DNA from: Flavobacteriaceae bacterium
Lineage (GTDB): Bacteria; Bacteroidota; Bacteroidia; Flavobacteriales; Flavobacteriaceae
DNA length: 64,000 nucleotides
Direction: 5' to 3'
NCBI GenBank assembly: GCA_031277535.1
Contig: JAITMD010000005.1
Coordinates: 124,001-188,000, forward strand
A model generated the notes under the pieces. The model ran no database searches and was not told the DNA's origin. It saw nothing but the letters and a program-made list of their open reading frames with translations. Made by a program: the position numbers and the translations under genes. Positions 8,979 through 15,842 of the stretch are shown piece by piece; the first letter of the stretch is position 1, and each line of letters opens with the position of its first letter.

Positions 8979-9542
8979 ATGAATAACAAGTATCACGAAA
9001 GTCTATTTGACTATTTTAAGTCAAAAAATGAAGAATTTGAAGAAAGAACTAATGTTCCAAAGAAAGTAATTGGAGGATTGCTTACAATTGGTTTTATTGT
9101 TTTAATCATATTTCCAGGTATTATAATGGAAGGTTGGTTAGTAAGAGGAGGAGCAATACTTTGTTTGCTTTTTGCTGCTGGTTACACTTTTTTAGGTGGA
9201 ACAGATATTTTTAGTAAAAAAACTGGAGGGAAGATTACTTCTATGGGAATGGTTAAGTTTGCTAATCCTGAACGAGGTACTGTTCCTTTTGATCCAGAAG
9301 ATATGCATATTATTAATATGTATAATAACAATGATTGGGCAGGTTTAGCAGATGAACCTACAGCTGATGATAGACCAATGCAATTAGAGATTCAAGAAGA
9401 TAAAAATAATAAAATACTTTATTTACTTTTGCGTAGATATGTCACATCTGCTCGTCTTGAAGGTGTAACAGAAGTTAAGGTAATTACTGAACCAGAATAT
9501 ACTCAAATAATTAAGTTATTTAGAAGTATGAAAAAGTATTAA
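8979..9542 (+). CDS. Two-TM membrane protein of the lemA operon, unknown function
   Basis: Not recognised. 187 residues with two adjacent transmembrane helices (about 28-48 GGLLTIGFIVLIIFPGIIM and 55-72 GGAILCLLFAAGYTFLGG) and a charged cytosolic C-terminal domain (about 75-187) containing MVKFANPERGTVPFDPEDMH and ARLEGVTEVKVI. It follows the DUF3137-like gene by 11 bp and ends before a strong terminator, so it is the third gene of the operon. The fixed arrangement suggests it works with LemA and the DUF3137 protein. Confidence 0.7.
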   Translation: MNNKYHESLFDYFKSKNEEFEERTNVPKKVIGGLLTIGFIVLIIFPGIIMEGWLVRGGAILCLLFAAGYTFLGGTDIFSKKTGGKITSMGMVKFANPERGTVPFDPEDMHIINMYNNNDWAGLADEPTADDRPMQLEIQEDKNNKILYLLLRRYVTSARLEGVTEVKVITEPEYTQIIKLFRSMKKY

Positions 9543-9563
9543 ATAGGTTTTTCTACAAAAAAA

Positions 9564-9600
9564 AATAACCCTGTAATCAAGATATGATTATAGGGTTATT
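9564..9600. terminator. Bidirectional intrinsic terminator
   Basis: AATAACCCTGTAATCA / TGATTATAGGGTTATT stem with loop AGATA, A-run to the left and T-run to the right; serves the lemA operon (+) and the convergent DUF7691-like gene (-). Confidence 0.88.
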
Positions 9601-9623
9601 TTTTTATAATGTAACATTATTGA

Positions 9624-10235
9624 CTAATGACAGAATGATACCATATCTAAATTATTATTAATACAGTAATCTATATTGTCAATAATCCCTTTTAGATGTT
9701 CATAAGCAAATTCTTTTTCATCTGGATCATCTTCTAATTCTTCTATTTGTTCCTCTGTAATATTAAGAGAAGAAAGTTTATGCTTTAGTTCCTGTAATTC
9801 TTGATTTTTAATCAGTCCAATAAGTGGCCAATCGTCTATCTTAGGTATAGGGAACGGATGTGGACTGTCTAAGAGAGTTTCTTCTATATTGATATCCTGT
9901 ATATCAAAGTCTTCAGTTAGTACTTTATTAATTAAATCTGTTTCATAACCCAATTTGATTTCTTGACCATACGGCAACTCTACTCCTAAAGTAGCACAAA
10001 TACCTATAAGGGCATAGCCATAAGCATAGTTTGATTTAGTATCAAAAGGTCTATTCTGAATGATGTCTATAAGAGCTTTATCAGGTGCAGTCTCAAAATC
10101 ATCAACTTCAAAATCATCATAATGTTTAAAAACTTTGTTCTTTTGAATTTGTTTCTCTAAGACATCATTCTTAGAACCAAAAGCATTTAGCACTTGATCT
10201 GTCTTGATACCATATGAAAAAATGTAATATCCCAT
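9624..10235 (-). CDS. DUF7691-like cytoplasmic protein
   Basis: 203 residues, very acidic, no signal or membrane segment. Opens MGYYIFSYGIKTDQVLNAFGS and contains SNYAYGYALIGICATLGVELPY, FPIPKIDDWPLIGLI and the closing IDYCINNNLDMVSFCH. I recognise this pattern as a conserved bacterial family of unknown function (I believe DUF7691), but have not been able to search it. The protein stands alone, convergent with the lemA operon. Such single-domain proteins are scattered among accessory genes, sometimes near toxin loci; function is not known. Confidence 0.7.
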   Translation of the reverse strand: MGYYIFSYGIKTDQVLNAFGSKNDVLEKQIQKNKVFKHYDDFEVDDFETAPDKALIDIIQNRPFDTKSNYAYGYALIGICATLGVELPYGQEIKLGYETDLINKVLTEDFDIQDINIEETLLDSPHPFPIPKIDDWPLIGLIKNQELQELKHKLSSLNITEEQIEELEDDPDEKEFAYEHLKGIIDNIDYCINNNLDMVSFCH

Positions 10236-10279
10236 GATTTAATTTTTTAGTTTTAACCTCTTAGAGGAAGTTTATAATA

Positions 10280-10499
10280 CTACTGAAAAGGTAGAGTATT
10301 TATTTGATTTTTAGGTAAATAATTTCAATTTTCCCTCAATCTATTCCATGCTTTTCAATCTATTTCTTTAGTAAAGGTATTAACTATTTTAAGATACTGA
10401 TTTAGATCTATTATAACTTCAGTACCTTGAGTAGATATTGCTTTACTTTATTGTTCTGTAGGTGCTGATTGTCCAATCTATCCTACAGGGACAGCCTCC
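10280..10499 (-). pseudogene. Possible decayed coding remnant (unidentified)
   Basis: Within the gene-free stretch 10236-10604 one minus-strand frame reads as protein-like sequence interrupted by stops: AVPVG*IGQSAPTEQ*SK, then AISTQGTEVIIDLNQYLKIV, then NTFTKEID*KAWNRLREN*. The 30-codon uninterrupted stretch in the middle has ordinary amino-acid composition. It sits between a DUF7691-like gene and a frameshifted gene, in a patch with other gene decay. Family not recognised; could also be chance. Confidence 0.3.
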
Positions 10500-10604
10500 T
10501 ATTACAAGCTGTTTGTTTTCATTAAGCTACATAGGTTGTTTATCATATTAGTCAATATTAGAATTAGTAATCTTTTATGAAAATACCTTATCTGAATTAA
10601 TAAC

Positions 10605-11047
10605 CTAAAACTTAGAGTTAATAGGAATATTAAAACGAATAGAGGTTGTAAATCCTTTGATGGGACGGTAGTCTGCTTTATCAGCAATAGGTAAACCATA
10701 TCCTAAGTCCACTTCAATAAAAGTAAGAAATGATAAACCTACTTTTGGAGTTATAGTGTAAGGTGTAATTTCTGCTCGTCCAAAAGAAGCGATGTAATAC
10801 ATTGTAGAGTAGTAGGTAAATGCAGCTTCTGGAATAACAGCATATTTATTTTGTATCCATGTAAAATTGGCTGTTGCATCTATCTTAATAAATTTATCTA
10901 ATGCTATTTCTGTTGCATAATAACCTCCTGTTTTACAATACTTCCCTTTTGATATTGATAACTTACAGAAGGCCCCCATAAACTACTTTGAGCCTGAAGA
11001 GTTAATGCATTTATAAACAGACATATAAAGGATAAAATAATTTTCAT
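10605..11047 (-). pseudogene. Frameshifted outer-membrane-type protein
   Basis: The track shows only the 3' part (10605-10979). In another frame just upstream, ATG at 11047 opens a proper signal peptide, MKIILSFICLFINALTLQAQ, followed by SSLWGPSVSYQYQKGSIVK and then a stop. Joining the two frames near 10935 (around the GTAAAACAGG run) gives one continuous product of about 147 residues: ...YQKGSIVK/TGGYYATEIALDKF... The rest has alternating beta-strand character (FTYYSTMYYIASFGRAEITP, EVDLGYGLPIADK) and ends SIRFNIPIN, as small outer-membrane barrels or porin-like proteins do. One single-base indel explains it: either a real frameshift mutation or a sequencing error. Confidence 0.72.
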
Positions 11048-11246
11048 AGTAATATTGTTTTATAGTTTGTAAAATAACTTATTAATTTTAGAAGATCATT
11101 TTTGTTTATAATAAATTACGGAATTTCACTTCCTTTTATCATTATCGCTACAACTACCTATTCCTAAAAAGTACTATAAGACTTCCCTAAAATAAGATAT
11201 CTATGCTTAAGATATATAAAGCAAGGGAATATTATTTAGTTTATTA

Positions 11247-11254
11247 TACTTTTG
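11247..11254 (+). promoter_or_regulatory. Putative sigma-A -7 element
   Basis: TACTTTTG (TAnnTTTG) 31 bp before the ATG of the small basic protein at 11285; probably also drives the WG-repeat gene after it. Confidence 0.6.
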
Positions 11255-11284
11255 CATCCGAATTCACAAGTTATACTTTATAAA

Positions 11285-11422
11285 ATGGGAAGAAATACAC
11301 CTGCTAATCGAAAAGCTGTTAAAGACAAAATCGACAAGAAGAAACAAAAAGAGCATGAGGCAGCTGTAAAGCGAAAAGCGCTTTTAAAGGAAATAGTTAA
11401 TCAGGTAAAGAATAAACAATAA
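11285..11422 (+). CDS. Small basic protein (45 aa)
   Basis: Too short for the ORF track. ATG at 11285 to TAA at 11420-11422 encodes MGRNTPANRKAVKDKIDKKK followed by a Lys/Glu/Ala-rich helix ending VNQVKNKQ. About one third of residues are Lys/Arg, typical of a nucleic-acid- or ribosome-associated peptide. It is preceded by a good TAnnTTTG promoter at a sensible distance and lies 8 bp before the WG-repeat gene, so it is probably translated. No family recognised; it is not ribosomal protein THX by sequence. Confidence 0.6.
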   Translation: MGRNTPANRKAVKDKIDKKKQKEHEAAVKRKALLKEIVNQVKNKQ

Positions 11423-11430
11423 CTCAAGAT

Positions 11431-12489
11431 ATGATCAGACGTTATCTAAAAATATTCATCATTGCACTTGGTTTAGGAGTATCTCTTACTAATTGTAATA
11501 GCTTGTCTAACAGCAATCTTTTAGTAAATACTATCGTTGAAGGTTCAGAAAAAACTATTCTTGTTCCTAAGAAGAATGAGGCAGGAGTATGGGGATATGT
11601 AGATGCTACTCAGAATTGGGTAATAGAACCTAAGTATAAGGATGCTTGGATGTTTAGTAAAGGAATGGGAGTAGTGCAAGTTAGCGAAGATAAATGTGGT
11701 TTGATTAATACTAAAGGGGAGTGGATAATAGAACCTAATTATCAATCTATATTGACTTTTGTAGACGCTAAAGGAGAGACTTACTTTAATGTAGAGAAAG
11801 ATAATGTGAATACACTCTTTGACGCTCAAGGTAAAGAGATATTTTCTTCTCCCGAAACAGTATTTTCATCAGAAGTTCTTTTTGATGAAGGACTATATAT
11901 GAGAACAGGTGACAATGGTCTTTTTGGTTTTATCAACAGTACTGGTAAATGGACAATATCACCAACCTATCTATATGGTTCTGATTTTTCAGATGGTGTC
12001 GCAAGTGTTAGTTTAGATGAAAAAACACGAGCGATTATAGATCATAAAGGCGATGTTATAACGAGATTTGCTAATGATATTGACTATGTAGGAGTATTTA
12101 GAAATGGACTTGCGCCTGCGCGTAAAAATGAAAAGTACGGTTACATCAATAAAAAAGGAGATACAGTAATAGAATTTAAATATCTTGACGCAAAGGAGTT
12201 TAATGAAGGGATTGCTTTTGTTACAGATAATAATGCTGATTTATGGAAATGTATCGATACTCAGGGTAATGTAGTTTTTGAGATCACCAGTAGTTTTATA
12301 GTACCTATGGGGCACGGTTATATACAGGCTCATAAAGAGGGTAAATTAGGAATAATCAATACTAAAGGAGAAATAGTATTGCCCTTTATCTATGACCTGA
12401 TTCTTAATATCGAACAACAGCGTTACGTAAAAGTGAAGTTAGGAAAGGAATATTACTATATAGACTTAACTAAAGGAACCAAATATTAG
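11431..12489 (+). CDS. WG-repeat lipoprotein
   Basis: 352 residues. The N-terminus is a lipoprotein signal peptide with lipobox (IALGLGVSLTNC, Cys at about 22). The rest is a chain of WG repeats of about 45-50 residues: GVWGYVDATQNWVIEPKY, LINTKGEWIIEPNYQ, LFGFINSTGKWTISPTY, YGYINKKGDTVIEFKY, LGIINTKGEIVLPFIY. WG repeats are beta-rich segments thought to mediate binding; the precise role here is unknown. Likely anchored in the outer membrane. It follows the small basic gene and is separated from the next gene by 4 bp. Confidence 0.88.
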   Translation: MIRRYLKIFIIALGLGVSLTNCNSLSNSNLLVNTIVEGSEKTILVPKKNEAGVWGYVDATQNWVIEPKYKDAWMFSKGMGVVQVSEDKCGLINTKGEWIIEPNYQSILTFVDAKGETYFNVEKDNVNTLFDAQGKEIFSSPETVFSSEVLFDEGLYMRTGDNGLFGFINSTGKWTISPTYLYGSDFSDGVASVSLDEKTRAIIDHKGDVITRFANDIDYVGVFRNGLAPARKNEKYGYINKKGDTVIEFKYLDAKEFNEGIAFVTDNNADLWKCIDTQGNVVFEITSSFIVPMGHGYIQAHKEGKLGIINTKGEIVLPFIYDLILNIEQQRYVKVKLGKEYYYIDLTKGTKY

Positions 12490-12493
12490 AGAT

Positions 12494-13330
12494 ATGTCAA
12501 GAGACTTTAAACAAATATTTAAAGATTATCAGAAGAAATATCATCTATGTCATTGGTTGGATAAAAATGAGCAAGTAGCAAGTAATGAAGGAGAAGTTTT
12601 CTGGCAATATTGTGGATTAATTGATGACTTTAAAGAAGAGTTAGTGAACACTATGATAGAAGCTTTTTTTAAAGATAAAGAATATCTCTATTTATGTATT
12701 TCTCCAAGTAAAACTGATTTAATTAATAAAGAATTAGTAGCAGGTCGAATAGCTGAACAATTGCATAAAAAAGATATTGGTATAACAGATGAGGCTTTTA
12801 ATAAGATGATACATTTTACTTCGTATGGTGTTTATAAAAAAGGGGTTAATCAAGATTTTGATAAAGTTAGGAAAAGACTTGATAATCAGGTTTTAAAAGT
12901 ATCTTTCTTTACTAATGTAATAGAAGAAAAAACAAAGTTAATCCCTTCTTATCTGAATGAGTATCTAAGATTAATTGAGAATGATTTGTACAAAAATTAT
13001 GGAGGTACAATGGAATCTCTGTGGATTGATATTGAATTAGTTGAAAAACAAGAACCATATCCCTTTAGATTTCAGAAAAGAGTAAATTGTCCATCTTCTT
13101 ATACAGATCCTTATACTTATAATGTTGGCCATTTTAGTATTAAACCTGATTTTAATCTGCTGGATAAACTTCAATCTAAAAATTTAATCTGTTTATATCT
13201 TATAGATTTATTATGCGAGTCCATAAATGAACTATCAAATAGGAAGAAAGCATTAGGAGATTTTGATTTTAGGGCTTTCCAATCTGATTTTATAGAAGCT
13301 TGTGAAAAAGTAAAGTATTTGTTAAAGTAA
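12494..13330 (+). CDS. Hypothetical cytoplasmic protein
   Basis: Not recognised. 278 residues, no signal peptide or membrane helix, mostly helical, rich in Lys, Asp, Glu and aromatic residues. Notable stretches: YHLCHWLDKNEQVASNEGEV, ESLWIDIELVEKQEPYPFRF and DPYTYNVGHFSIKPDF. It starts 4 bp after the WG-repeat gene, so the two are likely co-transcribed, which would pair a surface lipoprotein with a cytosolic protein. No catalytic motif seen. Confidence 0.7.
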   Translation: MSRDFKQIFKDYQKKYHLCHWLDKNEQVASNEGEVFWQYCGLIDDFKEELVNTMIEAFFKDKEYLYLCISPSKTDLINKELVAGRIAEQLHKKDIGITDEAFNKMIHFTSYGVYKKGVNQDFDKVRKRLDNQVLKVSFFTNVIEEKTKLIPSYLNEYLRLIENDLYKNYGGTMESLWIDIELVEKQEPYPFRFQKRVNCPSSYTDPYTYNVGHFSIKPDFNLLDKLQSKNLICLYLIDLLCESINELSNRKKALGDFDFRAFQSDFIEACEKVKYLLK

Positions 13331-13382
13331 ACTTGCTTTTTAATATAAATGTCTTTATTTTTAAGTAGTTAGCAATGCCTTA

Positions 13383-13435
13383 AATATTAGATAATAATCT
13401 TTCTATTATTATGAAGTTGCGAGCTATCTAATATT
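13383..13435. repeat. Nested inverted repeats before the TPR gene
   Basis: Outer arms AATATTAGATA (13383-13393) and TATCTAATATT (13425-13435) are perfect 11-bp inverted repeats. Inside, ATAATAAT (13391-13398) pairs with ATTATTAT (13405-13412). The two left arms share three bases, so the hairpins compete. The right outer arm ends 8 bp before the ATG at 13444. Could be an operator, an RNA leader structure or the upstream gene's terminator (no T-run seen). Confidence 0.5.
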
Positions 13436-13443
13436 GACTCTTT

Positions 13444-14556
13444 ATGAAGACTATTGTTACAACATTATTGCTTAGTGGAACTGTGTTTACTGCTTTCGCT
13501 CAAGATTCGATAGAAGCAAAATTAGTGCTTCTGAGTGAGGAGAATAAGTTTAAAGAAATAGCAGAAACTTACTTTAACAATTTAGATAAACTATCAGCCC
13601 AATCGTTATACTTTATCGCAAATGCTCATTATATGTTGGAAAATGATCAAGAGTGTTTAAAGTACTTAAATTTATCTATAGAGAAAGATAATTCAAAGTC
13701 AGCATCATACTTCTTAAAAGGAAATACACTAAATTATATAGGCCAATATACTGAAGCTATTGAAGCTTTTAATGAGGCACTTAAATTAGATCCTGATGAC
13801 GCGTTATTTTACAGTGGGATAGGAGATTCTTATAGCCAACTAAACCAGTATCAACAAGCTGTAGATGCATATAGTCAAGCTACAAAGATAGAAGGTTGTC
13901 CTACAAGGTCTTTTTATATGTTAGGACAGTTATATGTAAATTTACAGAATAACGATAAGGCTTTAGAAGCTTATTATGTAACGAAGAGTAAAATAGATTC
14001 TCAATCTCCGTATTATATAGACACAATGTTTAATATTGGGTTATTAGAACTTCTTGTAAAGAATTATAAAAAAGCAAAGTCAGTTTTTGAAGAGATTATT
14101 AAGGTTTCTCCTGCAGATCATCACTCTTATGCTAAGTTAACTCAAATCTATTATCACAATGAGCAGTATGAAGAAGCAGTTCCTTTAAAGGAAGTCTTGT
14201 ATAAAGCTTTTAAAGAAGGGAAGTTAGTTAATACTGATTTAGAAGATATGTTTTGTATTGACCAATATACTTGGAATAATAAAAAGATAATGGCTTTTGA
14301 ACGATATGAAGAAGGCGAAAAGAATTCTATTTATTATAAACATCTCTTTTATGTCTTAGATGATGCAGGCGAGCTTTTATTAAGGGTTCAGTCTGAGTAT
14401 TCACCATTTGCAGCCCAAACAAGTGATGTAAAATACCTTCTTTGTGCTTCTAAAGATTCTACACATTATAATTCTGGTATAGGCTTAAAAAAAAATTATG
14501 CTTATAAGGACCTAAAAGCATTAGCAATAAAAATGTTTGAGAACTATTCAGAATAA
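13444..14556 (+). CDS. Secreted TPR-repeat protein
   Basis: 370 residues with a signal peptide (MKTIVTTLLLSGTVFTAFAQ). Residues about 30-270 contain at least five tetratricopeptide repeats, e.g. ASYFLKGNTLNYIGQYTEAI followed by EAFNEALKLDPDD, FYSGIGDSYSQLNQYQQAV, and SYAKLTQIYYHNEQYEEAV. The C-terminal 100 residues (from about 270) are a different domain with IYYKHLFYVLDDAGELLLRV. TPR proteins mediate protein-protein contacts; partner unknown, location periplasmic or outer membrane. Preceded by nested inverted repeats and followed by a shared terminator. Confidence 0.82.
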   Translation: MKTIVTTLLLSGTVFTAFAQDSIEAKLVLLSEENKFKEIAETYFNNLDKLSAQSLYFIANAHYMLENDQECLKYLNLSIEKDNSKSASYFLKGNTLNYIGQYTEAIEAFNEALKLDPDDALFYSGIGDSYSQLNQYQQAVDAYSQATKIEGCPTRSFYMLGQLYVNLQNNDKALEAYYVTKSKIDSQSPYYIDTMFNIGLLELLVKNYKKAKSVFEEIIKVSPADHHSYAKLTQIYYHNEQYEEAVPLKEVLYKAFKEGKLVNTDLEDMFCIDQYTWNNKKIMAFERYEEGEKNSIYYKHLFYVLDDAGELLLRVQSEYSPFAAQTSDVKYLLCASKDSTHYNSGIGLKKNYAYKDLKALAIKMFENYSE

Positions 14557-14559
14557 ATA

Positions 14560-14595
14560 AACCCCACTGATAGAATGGTTATCGATGGGGTTTTT
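14560..14595. terminator. Bidirectional intrinsic terminator
   Basis: AAACCCCACTGATA / TATCGATGGGGTTT imperfect stem followed by T-run; lies between the TPR gene (+) and the convergent OmpA lipoprotein gene (-). Confidence 0.85.
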
Positions 14596-14600
14596 ACTTA

Positions 14601-15599
14601 TTACTTCATTCTCACTAATTCTACTCTTCTGTTTTTAGCTTTATTGCTATCAGAGTCATTAGCTACTAAAGGATTATCTGCCCCCAATCCTTTGGCAACT
14701 AAGCGACTTTTATCAATACCTTGACTAATCAAAGCAGTCATAACAGCATTAGCGCGCTCAGAAGAAAGCTTCTTATTGTGATTAGCCTCCCCAATATTGT
14801 CTGTATGTCCTTCTATAGAGATTTTTAAAGTACTATCTTTCTTTAAAGCAGCAGCAATCTCAGAGACTACCTCATTACCTTCTTTAGTAAGCGATGATTT
14901 ATCTGTATCAAAATTAATATATAAAATAGACTTTCCTTTCTGAGTTAGATTTTTTACAATGTCATCTGCAGTAATTTTAGTAATAGTCTGCTCTAAAGCT
15001 TCTTCTTGTAAGATATTCAGTTTCCCACCAGCATTGTTAGCAGTGTACTGTATATAGATATTACCTTGTTTGTGTGTTTTGATAACATACATTTTTATCA
15101 CTTCACCTGCGTAACCTATATCTCCATCAGCACCTTTGTTAGGATCCTGCTTATTATAGCGATCATATTCTTCTTGTGTTATTTCTCCATCGTATACTTT
15201 ATACGCTCCAATAGAAGTTAAGTAATCTTCTAAGCTTTTCTCAAAATAACGTTGAGAGAATTCTTCTCCTTGTACAGCAGTTACGTTTGTCTTATATAGT
15301 TTCCCTTCTATAGGTGTCATTATCCCTTCAATAGGGAAGTAGCATACATCAAAGTTCTTTTGTAGAGGCTTATTCATTTCTTGTAATCCTTTAGGTAGAG
15401 TAAAGAAAGGAAAAGCGCCTATCTCAGCTTCGCTATAAGGGATATTTTCAATCTTAAAACTTGTCGATTCTTTTATAGGCTCTTCTGTAGTAGTTGAACT
15501 CTGCTCAGCAGGAGTATTTGCTGTATCAGTCTCTTTATTTTTCTGGTTACAAGCCATTACAAGTAATGCACTTGCTAATAGAAAGGTTATTCTTTTCAT
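14601..15599 (-). CDS. OmpA-family lipoprotein
   Basis: 332 residues. Lipoprotein signal (TFLLASALLVMAC, Cys at about 17), then a Thr/Glu-rich linker, a unique middle domain (about 45-210), and a C-terminal OmpA peptidoglycan-binding domain: ILYINFDTDKSSLTKEGNEV, then SIEGHTDNIGEANHNKKLSS, then ERANAVMTALISQG and NRRVELVRMK. The GHTD and NRRVE motifs contain the Asp and Arg that bind diaminopimelate in peptidoglycan. It tethers the outer membrane to the cell wall; the middle domain is unassigned. Monocistronic. Confidence 0.9.
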   Translation of the reverse strand: MKRITFLLASALLVMACNQKNKETDTANTPAEQSSTTTEEPIKESTSFKIENIPYSEAEIGAFPFFTLPKGLQEMNKPLQKNFDVCYFPIEGIMTPIEGKLYKTNVTAVQGEEFSQRYFEKSLEDYLTSIGAYKVYDGEITQEEYDRYNKQDPNKGADGDIGYAGEVIKMYVIKTHKQGNIYIQYTANNAGGKLNILQEEALEQTITKITADDIVKNLTQKGKSILYINFDTDKSSLTKEGNEVVSEIAAALKKDSTLKISIEGHTDNIGEANHNKKLSSERANAVMTALISQGIDKSRLVAKGLGADNPLVANDSDSNKAKNRRVELVRMK

Positions 15600-15803
15600 A
15601 CTTTGGTCATTTAGATATGGTTATTGTTGTTTTTGCCTTTTTATGACCGTACTAAATTCGGTAAAAAAACATTATCTATTACAGATAGAGCATAAATTAA
15701 ATGAATTAGGGGGTAAAACAAATCCCTATTAATAGAAATAGAAGGAAATCATCTGTCAAAAAAATATGTACTTATATACTCAATTAAAAAAAACTCCTTG
15801 AGT

Positions 15804-15842
15804 AATAAACCATTATGGACTGAAAGTCCATAATGGTTTATT
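15804..15842 (-). terminator. Intrinsic terminator of the esterase gene
   Basis: AATAAACCATTATGGAC / GTCCATAATGGTTTATT, 17-bp perfect stem with loop TGAAA, overlapping the TAA of the minus-strand esterase gene by one base; the A-run on its left reads as a T-run on the minus strand. Confidence 0.8.

Noticed and set aside
10502-10699. 65-codon hydrophobic ORF (minus)
   Set aside because: Overlaps the better-supported frameshifted outer-membrane-type gene in another frame.
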